The translations under genes were made by a program, and so were the position numbers. DNA of 64,000 nucleotides from Stictocephala bisonia (Eukaryota; Arthropoda; Insecta; Hemiptera; Membracidae): positions 338,087 to 402,086 of the forward strand of contig JAQJVL010000743.1 of NCBI GenBank assembly GCA_035578905.1. The letters are read 5' to 3'. How positions within the stretch are numbered: the first letter of the stretch is position 1; each line of letters starts with the position of its first letter. Positions 44,722 through 55,668 of the stretch are shown in pieces. Under the pieces are notes generated by a model. The model made no database searches. It was not told the DNA's origin and worked only from the letters and a program-made list of their open reading frames with translations.

Positions 44722-44909
44722 GTGCAAGTAAACGTCACAGAACACAAATTTATTACAATATATGTACAAAATGCACAAATATTATGGTGATCGATTTCGG
44801 TGAACCACACTCACCATAATATTTGTGCATTTTGTACTTGTATTGTAATATATTTGTGCATTTTGTGCTTAACTGTAATAAATTTGTGTTGTGTGACGTT
44901 TAATTGCAC
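44722..44909. mobile_element. Foldback MITE
   Basis: A 188-bp near-perfect palindrome. The left arm starts gtgcaagtaaacgtcacaga, and the right arm inverted starts gtgcaattaaacgtcacaca. The inner arms pair 'gcacaaatattatggtga' (about 44772) with 'tcaccataatatttgtgc' (44812-44829) around a ~22-base loop, with a short duplicated block 'ttgtgcattttgt' in the right arm. No coding capacity. No clear target duplication was seen. Confidence 0.9.
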
Positions 44910-46204
44910 AATATATGTACCCAACACATATTATGCTAATTAAAAAACTATTTCTATTTATTTGCGAGCGTCGGTGTTGGCACACGAAGCATGCAGAGGT
45001 GTCTTCTAATATTCTATAAAAACTCATTTTCAAATTACCTTAAAAAACAAATCATGAGAAGATTTATATGATATTCCAGATTTCCTAAGAAAAAATGCTG
45101 TTGCTGCTTTTCTTCCAAAAACAGGACATGACTGCCTTGGAAAGTATCTCCAAATTGTATTTTATGTAATTCATGTGGTCTTACAGACAAAGACCATATA
45201 TTATGAAGTGTTCAAAATTAACAAAAAATAATTTATTTTGTAGATATTGAGAAGCTAGGTCACTAATGAGTTAATGACATTTTGTCAAATACTTTACTGT
45301 TTAATAAAAAAAAAAAAAAAAAAATAGATTGTACCACTGTACGCTTTACGTGCCAAACCCAAATCTTGCTACGCTCAAAACACTTCAGCCTCGGCACGTA
45401 ACTTTTAACTAAAATTAGTAGTATATTAACTGTATAACATAAAGTCACAATATTAAACTTATTTACAGTATTTCACTTACATTACTTGCGTTGCTATCTA
45501 TTTATTACTACACATACCCAATGGTATTACTAAGCCTATTTCAAACGTGTTCATTTAATTTGTTTTTGTTTAACAGCTGAAGATTAAACTTTTAGTGCAT
45601 CAATAGTTAAATGTCAAACATACAAAATAAACATGTTTATTTATTTACAATACAGCTGTTGTTAATTTACTAAAATCAACCCAATGTTATTCTTATGGAA
45701 AGAAAATATTTTGAGGGGCTGTTTGTACCCCTTAGGAATGGAATTTCAAAAAATCCATCCTTAGTGCGTCTCTAGGGCATAAGATAAACATATGTACTAT
45801 ATTTCATGTCTCTATCTTATATGGTTTTTCCTGGGTGATGTTGAATCAGCCAGTGAGTGAGTCAGGACTTGTATTTTTATATATTTAGATAACTAGAAAG
45901 ACAAACTAAACAATTAAACATAACTGTATTGTACAAACTAAGCCCATATATAACAATAATGCAAATAACATTACAAGAGCATTTCAATGTGTCTATCATA
46001 TAACAATACAATAAATAAAAAGAAACAAAGAAGCAGCTAACAATATTAAAATTCAATGTGTAATGATTATAAATAATATTAAAAAATACATGCAATACAT
46101 TAAGGTGCAGTAGCAAAGAAAACATGCCAACATTACCATTTATAGAAAAATCTTATGCCTAGCTTTGCATGCATTTGGACACTCCCTTTTGAAGATTTAT
46201 AAAA
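44910..46204. other. Intronic DNA with a dispersed repeat
   Basis: 45645-45745 is the second copy of the repeat described at 43.4 kb. An A run lies at 45307-45324. No gene was recognised. Confidence 0.4.
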
Positions 46205-46379
46205 AAAAGTTAAAGCTTGTCTTAATTTACCAGGCGAAGTTAGGGCTAAGAAGCCCTCTCTAACACTTAACCAAGGGACCAACAGCTTAAGGGTGACTTC
46301 CGAACCACCACCAGTGACCGAGCAGTTGGCCTGCATGAAAGGACGGGATCGCTTAGACGGTCACCCATCCAAGGGATGG
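46205..46379. repeat. Dispersed repeat with 5S-like string
   Basis: Begins with the 37-base string shared with 15313-15352 (ending accaggcgaagttag), then 'ggctaagaagccctctctaa' and 'ggtcacccatccaag', which resembles a 5S rRNA internal-control string but lacks the rest of a 5S gene. It probably forms the 3' UTR of the LINE copy that follows on the minus strand. Confidence 0.5.
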
Positions 46380-47050
46380 ACAGCCACACTCAATGTTACT
46401 TGACTCCGTTATCTTGTGATAATATTGGAACCCTCCAGTCAAGGCCACTGGCACCTGTTTACCAATCATACAGATCTCCGGATCAAGGATATTTCCTTCC
46501 CTCAAGAGTTGCGGGATGCAGCTGTGGCAAGCGTATGCGGCAGTTTGTCTTCTTTTTGCGAAATTATCGGTTAGTCTTGTTCCTCTTGGCACAATGACAG
46601 AGTTAATCAATGACAGAAGCTCTGAGCAATCAAGTTCCCCTTTGATCAGCATGTAAAGATTAGATCAGCCACCCTTATCCTTGATTCCAATGAAGATAGT
46701 CCGAAACTTTTTGCCAATTCTTTGACTGGGATCTCCAAGTATCAGTAGCCATAGGCATGCCAATCAAACATATTACTTTGGTTTGTATTTTGCTAATGGA
46801 CTACATTTGTCATTTGCCCTAATGCTAGAGTAATTAGGAGACCAGTCACAGACGCATATTCCAGCACAGTTGTTATAAGTGTCTTGTATATTGTCAGGAT
46901 AGTAAAAGGGGGCTGAAAATCTCTAGATGTTCTTAATATGAATCCTAGCAAGGAGTTGGATTAATTACATATATGGGATACATTTTCCTGGCAAGAGAAC
47001 GAGGACGACACTATGAAACCAAGATATCTGAATGTCTTAAATTAAAAGGT
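46380..47050 (-). pseudogene. LINE X: RT palm end to C-terminus
   Basis: Read leftward: 'FRYLGFIVSSSFSCQENV', 'NSLLGFILRTSRDFQPPFT', 'IYKTLITTVLEYASVTG', 'KELAKSFGLSSLESRIRVAD' and, in the 46652-46353 frame, 'LDCSELLSLIN' with 'TAAYACHSCIPQLLREGN'. This is the order of the RT thumb and tail of a Jockey-superfamily LINE. The same tail motif ('YAYHTGIPRLLRSG') occurs at 55.1-54.95 kb. Several frame changes are present. The upstream RT part of the same element is probably 49000-49430, with another LINE inserted between. Confidence 0.8.
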
Positions 47051-47299
47051 ATCTTTATTTATCAATGTAAATTTGTTTACATGAACAGTGTCAAGAAAGG
47101 TATTATAATTACATCATTTAAAGAAAATGGTTCATAGCTATCTTCTTAAAAATAAATACAGATTGAACACAGAATAAATTCATGTTACAAGTTAGATTAT
47201 AAAATAGTAAAAGTATTCAGTAATGTACTAAAATTAAGTTGTCATTAATAACACTTATAGATTATCATGCATTTAATTTAATTATTTGTCACGTGTTTC

Positions 47300-48960
47300 T
47301 CATGTTTAATTTTTTACAAACATTTGATTATTCTAACAAACAAAAAATACAGTATGAAAAAATAAAAATATTTACATCCAAGTTGTAACACATATTGCTC
47401 ATTTTGAATAGTTTTTAATTAGCTGTTAAATTTCCAAAATTCATTGATTGAATATAAATATAATGTTAAAAGACAGTTCTTAAGCAACTTTTTGAAAATA
47501 TTAAAGCTTTGTTCTTGTAAAATATTATTTGGTATGCTAAACAATTCTGGTGTTATAGTTATGCATATTCGGATTTTAGTTGAAATATTGATTTGTTTTA
47601 CTTATAATATAGAAGTCAGAATTCCTAGCTGAGAAAAGTAAGGTTTCAAAGTTCCTCTTTTTTATGTTAAAGATTATTCTTAAAGGGTTTTTTTTAGAAG
47701 AATTCTGTATAGGTTTTTTTTTTAGTAGTAGCTGGATCCCATTAAACATATAGGAAATTTAAGTGAATTTATCAATGAAAAATAAATGGCTTTTAGGGTT
47801 TCAATATTAAGATTTTTTAAATTTGTCGCAGGGCATAAAGACCAGAAGATATTCTTTTACCACATGGCCAATATATGTTTATCCTAGCATAAATGTTGGT
47901 CTAATATAAGACCAAGGAATTTTGTTCGTTTTACTTTATTTAATTCTAAATTTTCTAAAGAAACGTCAGACCCCCATTTTGATCTATTTTGTTTTGTATT
48001 TAAAGTAATGAAATTTGATTTATTAATATTTAATGAAAGTCTTTTGTTATTTGAGAATTCTTTAATTGCCAATAGACTTAAGAATGGTTTGAGCTCAATG
48101 TCTTCCTGATTTTGTCCAGAAATTTTGATATTGTCATCGTCTGCATATAGGCATACTGAACCTCCTGCCTGCACTACATCTGGAAATCCCTTTATATAGC
48201 ACAAAAACAACAGGAGTACCAAAATAGATCCCTGTGGGGTGCCATGTTGTACCGTTTGGAAATTTGAGAACAAATTCTGAGTATAGCTATATTTACTGTT
48301 TGGATAACTAAAATTATGTTGTATTTGAAAACATTGTATTGCCAATTTTCCAGGTATGACTTGAACCAGTTGTATTCCTTATTTATAATATTTAAATTAT
48401 GAAACACCTTAAGTAATGTAACATGAGACTCACTGTCAAATGCCTTTGAATAATCCAAAAGCAATCCAATTATTTTTTCATTCCTATAGATGGAGTCAAT
48501 TATTGATTCAATAAATTTAAGTCCTGCAGTAGTCGTAGATTTTCCTGGACGAAAGCTGTGTTGTTGATCATCCAGTAAGTTATTCTCTTCAAGAAAATAC
48601 AGAAGTTGTAAACAATTGTTGTAAACAACCCTTTCAGTATTTTTGAGAAAATGACTAACATAGATATTGGCCTATAACTTGAGGGGTCATTGATGTCTTC
48701 TTTTTTATAGAGAGATATTACTTTGGAGATCTTAGCTAGAGATTTAACGGGGGAAAAACCTGATAATAATCAAAAATGTACTATGTGGACTAATGGTTTT
48801 GAAATAAATGGGAAGCTTTGTTTGACTAAAGTAATTGGTTTGTAAAATACCATATAAATCCCGACTAAGACCAGTTAAAAAAAGGCAAAGCAATTTCAAT
48901 AGTACACAAAAGTCAAATAGATTACAAACAAACCTTCTGTAAAACACCTGCCCCAGTTTT
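47300..48960 (-). pseudogene. LINE Y: RT domain and tail
   Basis: Frames 48464-48192 and 48345-47884 give 'LLDYSKAFDSESHVTLLK' (first Asp), 'TVQHGTPQGSILVLLLFLCY', 'VCLYADDDNIKISGQ' (catalytic Asp pair), 'LSLNINKSNFITLNTK' and 'RTKFLGLILDQHLC'. Upstream pieces (48720-48470) and a downstream tail near 47600-47440 ('NMHNYNTRIV') extend it on both sides. The clade differs from LINE X by its motifs. The LINE X fragments lie on both sides in the same orientation, so Y appears to have inserted into X. Frame changes inactivate it. Confidence 0.8.
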
Positions 48961-48999
48961 CAATACTAATATAAAATCTCATAAAGGGTGACAAGGCAT

Positions 49000-49430
49000 A
49001 CTCGCCATGTCGCAAGACTTGTAGGTGATTAGATTGGCCCCAGAATTTCGGTGAGTGGGATTTGCAAACCTGGTGTTTGGCTCCTCAATATTGTAGGCCT
49101 GAACCAAGCAGCAAATTCACCAGCATCTGGATTATTGATTATGAGAGAACCATGAATGCCCTACCTATCCTTTCAGATTGGCTAACAACATAAGATGATT
49201 AACACGGTCGAAGGCCCGTTGTTTTGAAAATGTATCCATTGTGTGCTCTTTCAGCATTACCAAATTAGTTATCGCAGACCTTCTCTATCTAAAACCATGC
49301 TGTTCGGGAACGATCAGATGTTTCATAGAGGACAGCCTATCTAGCATGAGGCTTTCAAACACCTTAGCCAGAAAAGGTTGGATAGTTACAGATATGTAAT
49401 TTGTCACATCCTATCAGTTACCAGACTAAT
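49000..49430 (-). pseudogene. LINE X: RT fingers and palm start
   Basis: Read leftward from about 49395: 'FLAKVFESLMLDRLSSMKHL', 'IVPEQHGFR', 'RRSAITNLVMLKEHTMD' and 'RAFDRVNHLMLLANLK'. These are the RT blocks before the YADD box, with the first catalytic Asp in 'FDRVNH'. Stops interrupt the frame. Similarity fades toward 49000, where LINE Y begins. Confidence 0.75.
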
Positions 49431-49937
49431 AATGATTTGTACAATTTTGTGTAGAGAAAGTTGATTACAATCGTTCGTTGCTAGCTAATACCCTTCTTAG
49501 GCTAATTGTGAAGGCTAGCATGCCATGGTAGCATACAATTTATCTAAAAAAAAGAGGATACAAAACTTCAAAATAAAGGAATACCACATATGTCTAGAGG
49601 GGAAGCCTTTAATGAGTAAAACTATGTATTTATAAGTAAGAAAATAAATAGTTAATAAAGTCAAGTAATGAATGAACAATTATACTGTCAAAAATAATGG
49701 AAAAACTGACATTGTTCATACTTAATAATAACTATTTAAAAACTAAAGCACCAATAAAAAAAATGTTAAGTAGTAAATAAGTTATGGAGTAACAATTGTT
49801 AGTCTCTCAATTAGATATGTTTTACTTAAAGCTTATGACCAGGTTAAGTTCGTTGGTTTTGTTAAAATAATTCAGGATTATTGTCACATTATGTTAGACC
49901 ATATATTTTAAAACATATCAGTATTGTAAATTAATTT
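49431..49937. other. Intronic DNA without recognised features
   Basis: AT-rich. It may include further decayed LINE sequence just right of 49430. Confidence 0.35.
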
Positions 49938-49945
49938 ATTGCACA

Positions 49946-50679
49946 TAGAGATGGCAAATATTTTCAATACATCGCAAACCAAATAACAATAATATCGAAA
50001 GAAAAATATCAATATATCGAATTGTAAATAATTCATCTGTTTAAAACTATGCACTAATTCTTATGTCATGACCAAATATACACTCATGTTTTGGCTATCG
50101 CTATTTAGAATAGCCTACTGAAAGTAAAAATTAAATACATTTATCTACACAAAATAAGTTGTAGTTTATTAGATTGAATGAAAAAAATCAAAATAAGAAT
50201 AACTATTATTTTGTAATAAAATGTTATTTTTGTTTTTCACATTAAAAAAATGCCTTTAGGCTTCTTATAAACACTAAAAATTAAATAAATTAATTCACTA
50301 AGGCATTCAAATTAACTGTCTTATGAATCAGCGTTGTCAACTCGCACAGAAATTCATTACCCGTATAATAACATTCATTTACCCGTTCCACCCATTGGTC
50401 TACAATAAACTACATTGTAGTGTGTTAAACTCGTGTAAAAAAAGTAAATAAAATATCTTTATTATTTCAATGCATGTTTAGTACGCATAAGAGGCAATTT
50501 AAATGTGTTTTTTTTCAAATCGATGATTTTAAGGGGAGAGAATGTCATTATATAGTGATATGATATACCGGACCAAAATATCGATATGTCCGATATTATC
50601 GAAAGAAAATATCGATACTAATATATCGATACATCGAAACGTATTTATCGATATTTCCGATGTATCGTTGCCATCCCTA
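49946..50679. mobile_element. hAT-type non-autonomous element with perfect target duplication
   Basis: A 734-bp element with termini TAGAGATGGCAA (left) and, inverted, TAGGGATGGCAA (right). It is flanked by identical 8-bp ATTGCACA at 49938-49945 and 50680-50687. The interior near both ends is rich in 'atatcgata' and 'cgatacatcg' motifs, especially 50570-50665. An 8-bp target duplication and TAGGGATGGCAA-type ends are standard for hAT. No transposase frame is present. Confidence 0.93.
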
Positions 50680-50687
50680 ATTGCACA

Positions 50688-51929
50688 GAGGGTTTCATGA
50701 AGATATGCAGAAAATCTGTTACATTTTTTTTCATGTAAAAATAGACAAAAAGCTTACGTAAACATAGGTGTGGAAATAATATCGTTTGTATGCTTCATTA
50801 ACAAGATATGGCTATCGAAAGTGGCATGGCTGGCTCAGAGTTTGGTATCATGGGTTACATAAGGGCTTCCAGGAATTGTAGTAAAGTTAATTAAGGGATA
50901 AATTCAATAGTTTCTTATGGTTTTTGACCTAATAAATTGTATGAAGCAGGCCTCAGAACTGTAATTTAAAGAAGTTTTTGAAAAGCTAGTTACAAATTAA
51001 AAAAACAGAGTGAATATTACGTATCGGTCCATATTGATAGGAGGGTGAATGGGGTCGTAAGAAATAATACGAACAAGTAAAACTGAATTACTGCATTGGA
51101 CAAGAAAGCTGGTATGTACAAAGGACAGTACTCGACTGAGGGGGGACTTGAGGTATGCAAGGTTGGACGATAAGGCCAGAGCTGGTTTGATCCACGGAGT
51201 CCAATGGGGTGTGTTTATTAGACATCATACTATGTTACGTCATATCGTATGATATACAGTATTAAAACTGGAGATAGAATAACAGGATCAACATATGACA
51301 TACCTTCCCTCTAAAATCTTGATGCACAAATATATGAATTAAAGTCCATTAATTCTTGAGCTTCAATCATACTAAATAAACGCAACAGATTAATTTAAAA
51401 TCAAAAACAATTGGAAATTCAGTAATTAATAATTAGTAACTTAATTAAGATTATTTCAGGAGTTGATTATAACAACCAGCATATAAATATAACAACAATA
51501 AAAAACTTACAAGATAACATATTCCTAAAATCTATTATACAGTTTAATTCAAACAATAAACCATATTAATTGAAAACATTACAAATGAATATGCTACAAC
51601 ATATTTACATCAATTGAATACATGAAGAGGACTGGCGAACACGGCGAGAAGGACTGGAGGAACACAATATTAGAACTGGAGATAGAATAACAGAATACAG
51701 GATCAATATATGACAGTGAAAAAACATATTTCTTCATTTAAGGACATCAATACGCCTTTGTTATTTCACCAATAAATAGATTTAATTTTGAAATGAAAAT
51801 TGTTTAAAGTTTATTAAGAACAAAAATGTGTAAATAAAGTATGCAAAAAGTGAATGGATATTAGATTTAAGGATTTTTTATTCAAAACACTGCAAACTAA
51901 TATTAACTGAATAAAACATTTATCTAAAT
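50688..51929. other. Intronic DNA with a short direct repeat
   Basis: 'actggagatagaataacag' plus 'gatcaacatatgacat' at 51265-51303 recurs at 51675-51716 ('actggagatagaataacag', then 'gatcaatatatgacag'). The roughly 0.4 kb between is AT-rich. It could mark the ends of a small element; no coding signal. Confidence 0.5.
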
Positions 51930-52265
51930 TTATTCAATAAAATTTCAGTAAATTAATGTCAATACATTTTTTTGCTTGTTTAAAGATTGCTCTTGTTGCT
52001 TTTCCTTTAACTGCATACATAGAAGCTGCATTATTACATCCAAGCATTGCCTTATGGAAATGTTCTTGACCTTCTCTTTCATCCATCCTTATATGAAAAA
52101 GTCCAACAGTGTATGATCTGGTGACCTGAGTGGCCATGCACAGGACCTTCACAACCAATCCACTTATTTAGAAACTATTGATTCAAGAAGATGGGAGCAA
52201 TATTAGATAAATGTGGCGCTGCACTATCATGTTGGAAGTCTGTATTAAAAAAAATATCTTCAAGC
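51930..52265 (-). pseudogene. Mariner-type transposase C-terminal relic
   Basis: Read leftward in two frames: 'QHDSAAPHLSNIAPIFLNQ' (second catalytic Asp), 'FLNKWIGCEGPV' and, after a one-base shift, 'AWPLRSPDHTLLDFFI' (third catalytic Asp), then a tail 'VLTLIY..NFIE'. The order and spacing match the Tc1/mariner catalytic core, and it resembles the better kept copy at 14.2-15 kb. The N-terminal half is missing. It lies antisense in the KIAA0930-like intron. Confidence 0.75.
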
Positions 52266-53200
52266 AATGTTGGTAATTCTTGAAAAAACTGTACAGATGA
52301 CTTAGCTTAACTGTACTCGCAGACTTAACTGTACCAAATGTTCTCAACAAGTACAATTTTTTTCTGTCTTAAGAGTAATAAATATTTACCTTATACCTTT
52401 TGTTTATTATTTAATAATACCGTGGTATGATTACTCAGGTGTTCCAAAAAATACTTTTCTTCTATTTTTAAAACGTCAAAACCACATGTTATTTGTTTAT
52501 TTTTATATCTACTTATTTAGATTTGTAGGGGAAACATGAATTGAGAGCATTAATTAAAAACCAGATACAAAATATTTTCTATCCACATTCTTCTCTACAA
52601 AAATTGTATACATTTTACAACATTTCTCGACTTTGACTATGGAGTACTTTATCATACAATTGCTATTTTAATTTATTATCACTCATTGAATCACTGTTGT
52701 AAATAATAATATATAACAAACTACAACAATAAAATTTAAATGACACAGCAATAACATAAGAGTCATCGATATTCTCAAATGAATGAGATGCACGTTAACT
52801 TAACAATTTTTAAATTTTAAATGTAACAATTTAGTAATGCATCAGTAAATAATAGTTGTACTAGTTTTTAATCAGATAATCAGTAAGAATGAACATTTTT
52901 AGAAAAGTACCCCCACGTATCTACCTCTCTTCAAGGTCAGGTGAACGTTTAGGCTGGGCTATCTGTATGCATGCCCAACCTGTTAAGCCCTCTTGGAAAA
53001 AACGGTTCAATCAACTGATGATGAATGATACCACATCATACATTAATGCTAAATTGCTTAAAGTTAAGTTCAACTGTTGCATCAGGGTTTACTTAATTAT
53101 ATAACAGCTGTGTTGTATACTTGGAAAAAACTCCAAAAGTCATTAGATATTAATGAAAATAAAAATCTCAAATGATCTCCTGTCACAAAGCTAAATACAA
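52266..53200. other. Intronic DNA without recognised features
   Basis: AT-rich. The plus frame at 52889-53104 has more balanced codons but no motif; it may belong to the LINE fragment that follows. Confidence 0.35.
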
Positions 53201-53510
53201 TCTCTGAAGCCATTTAAGGCCTGCCTCACTGATTCTATCCCTCCGTAAAACAACGTTTATACCCCTCCAATTGTATTCATTGTTTATATTGCTGACATGC
53301 CAATCACATAGTCAAGAAAATTTATATATGCAGACGATATTACTTCAGCTTATCAACACAAGGACTTTACTGCTACAGAAGAAACTCTCATAAATGATCT
53401 TGCAACTCTCGAAGAATATTTTATAACCTGGAAGCTAAATCCTAACCTATCACAAACTGAAGTGGCTTGCTTCCACCTAAGTAACCGACTAGCTAATCGG
53501 TAAATACAAA
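53201..53510 (+). pseudogene. LINE RT fragment with YADD box
   Basis: 'TPPIVFIVYIADMP', 'RKFIYADDITSAYQHKDF' (catalytic Asp pair), 'EETLINDLATLEEYFITWKL' and 'FHLSNRLANR' are consecutive RT blocks of a Jockey-superfamily LINE. Stops occur before and within it, and neither endonuclease nor tail is attached. Confidence 0.8.
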
Positions 53511-53690
53511 GTACTTAATAAAGTAGGCGATGAGTATGCAATGAATTGCAGTACTCCAACTGATGAGCCTTGTCAACTGATTGTAAATACTATATATTAA
53601 TATTGTATGGTTTGTTGTGAGCTACCATTTATTAACATAGTTACTTGAAGATAAAAATTACAAAAAGAAACAATATGTGCCTTAAGTATA

Positions 53691-53733
53691 GTATAGAATG
53701 TAAGAGAATGCAATAAGATGTTCAGTATAGAAC
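53691..53733. repeat. 43-bp repeat, left copy
   Basis: 'gtatagaatgtaagagaatg' plus 'caataagatgttcagtatag' plus 'aac' recurs at 55414-55462 with a 6-base insertion. The two copies bracket the LINE-rich segment 53734-55409. Confidence 0.85.
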
Positions 53734-53786
53734 CCACTTTGAACTCAGTATAGAACTTAGAGATACTCACTTTAACCCCCATGAGA

Positions 53787-54640
53787 ATTCAATTCAATTC
53801 AAAATATTCTTTATTCATCAAATATACAATTGTATACATAAATGGTGTCAATTTTTACTTAAAACTAAAATATTAATAAAGTATAAAGTCATGAGTTTGT
53901 CTTTGACCAGTATTCATTAAAATTGTATAAGGCTGCTTCAACAAAAAATGTTTTTAAAAATTTTTTGAACTTTTTCATATTTATTTCATTTTTTATCGTT
54001 ATTGGGAGGTGGTTAAAAAACTGTATTCCAATATAAGTTGGCTTCTTTTTAAATATTTCTTTATTATGTTTAGTTATTTGTAAATTGTTTTTATTTCTTG
54101 TATTATAGCTATGTTTTTCATAATTTTTAGGTAATGTGCCAATAATATTTTTCACATGCAAAACGGTTTTATATATGTAGAGACTGTAAACTGTCATTAT
54201 TCCCATTTCCATGAAGTAATTTTTACAATGTGCATCATAATCAAGATTTAACATAATTCTTATGGCTTTTTTTTGGAGGGATAGGATTCTATTCATATTG
54301 CAGAAGGATGTTGACCCATACACTTCCACACCATATGAGATGTGCGAGTGGATCAATGCAAAATAAATGGATTTAAGCGTTATTAAGTTACAAGCTGGAG
54401 ATAATCTTTTAATAGCAAAAATACCAGAACTTAATTTAGAACATAGTTTATCAATGTGAACAGACCAATTGAGATTGTTATCTACTACTAATCCTAAAAA
54501 TGTTGTATCATCATGAAATTTAATAGGAATTTGCTGATTTGTATTCATGTTTTTGGAATTCTTACAAGAAAATTTGACAAAAGTGGTTTTGTTTTCAATG
54601 TATTCAATTGTGTTCTGTAAGATACACATTTAACTTTTAC
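53787..54640 (-). pseudogene. 5'-truncated LINE: RT palm end, tail and 3' UTR
   Basis: A frame of 246 codons (54629-53889) contains 'DDTTFLGLVVDNNLNWSVHI', 'LSSGIFAIKRLSPACN', 'LIHSHISYGVEVYGSTSFC', 'LQKKAIRIMLNL' and 'HSYNTRNKNNL', and ends 'KTFFVEAALYNFNEYWSKTNS'. This is the RT thumb and C-terminal tail. The tail is intact to its stop, and the 3' end finishes in (TTGAA)n at about 53788-53806 on the plus strand as 'gaattcaattcaattcaaaa'. The catalytic YADD lies upstream and is absent, as expected for 5' truncation. The same family appears at 63.3-64 kb. Confidence 0.88.
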
Positions 54641-54767
54641 CTCCAGCCTATGAGATGCTGACAGATACTCATTATACAACTTAATATTTCGCTGCGTCCA
54701 GCCAGACTTCTAACAGTGTGTTTAAAATAATGCTTGGTGAGTATCTGAGTGTAACACAGGAACAGAC

Positions 54768-55250
54768 TATTTATTTATTTCAACGGTTCCACCATTCTTA
54801 CATACAGTATATGATTAAAAAAAAGAATATAAGATAGTGGTGTTGCGTAAGAACACTAAAGCAAGCATAAACATTAAGTAATATAAACAAACATTTAAAG
54901 AGTTGATAAACAACAGATAAATAAACTATTTGAAAGAACTATTTACAACAAATTGCATTGAATTATCAGATAACTACAGTATTCTAGCAATTTGTTTCTT
55001 GAAACGCTCAGTTGAGCCACAGAAGAAGTCCAGTACGTTTGCAGTTTCACTACCAGATCTGAGCAACCTGGGAATGCCTGTATGATATGCATATGATGCA
55101 GGAATGCACTTCCGTTGAAAGATAGTTCTGAAACGGGTGCCACGAGTAATAGTAAAATCAATACTCAGCAAGACATCTGGGCAGTCCAGTAGTCCATTGA
55201 CTAGTTTGAAAAGAAAAACTAGGTGTCCTATAACCTAGTTTTTTTAAAAA
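54768..55250 (-). pseudogene. LINE C-terminal fragment and 3' UTR
   Basis: The 55171-54974 frame ends an RT tail: 'GTRFRTIFQRKCIPASYAYH', 'IPRLLRSGSETANVLDFFCG'. The 3' UTR runs to an (AAAT)n tail at 54769-54782. The 'GTR..Y.YH..IPRLLR' motif is shared with LINE X at 46.4 kb. It is severely 5'-truncated. Confidence 0.75.
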
Positions 55251-55413
55251 CTTACATGAGCATTGAGCATCCTACAAATACTCACAGGCTGTGTGGAATG
55301 TTTAGGGGTGTATTTAATATATATATACATGGGGTAAACGGGAAGTTAATGTAAAATTAGTCTGGCTGGGTCAAAGTTTTTGCTATAAATAGGCCTGGGG
55401 GTGAAATTGTTAA

Positions 55414-55462
55414 GTATAGAATGTAAGTGTAAGAGAATGCAATAAGATGTTCAGTATAGAAC
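55414..55462. repeat. 43-bp repeat, right copy
   Basis: Second copy of the 53691 repeat. It ends 45 bases before the exon at 55508. Confidence 0.85.
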
Positions 55463-55507
55463 TGCGATACTTGTTATATTTTATTTCTCTTGTCTTTTCT
55501 GTTTTAG

Positions 55508-55668
55508 ATTCTGGATTTGTTGTTCTTCAAGGTTCCTCATATTGGACTGATCTGTTTGTGCGGCACTTTCTATTTCAAGCTGAGCACTGTATTGATGGCG
55601 ATGATTTGTTATTCTTTGTGAGAAAGAAACATATTAAAGGATCTCCACGTTACTTACCTAAATATGAG
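55508..55668 (+). CDS. KIAA0930 homologue (DUF2045), second coding exon
   Basis: The acceptor 'cttttctgttttag' precedes 55508; the donor after GAG is GTGTGC (55669). The 161-base exon reads 'SGFVVLQGSSYWTDLFVRHF', 'LFQAEHCIDGDDLLFFVRKK', 'HIKGSPRYLPKYE', in phase with exon 1. The 'W.DLFVRHF' and 'DDLLFFVRKK' blocks are the conserved N-terminal part of DUF2045 proteins. The next expected block of the family is not found in the remaining 8 kb, so the following intron exceeds the window. Function in the cell is unknown. Confidence 0.88.

Noticed and set aside
46340..46375. 5S rRNA gene
   Set aside because: Only a short string resembles the 5S internal control region; the rest of the gene is missing.
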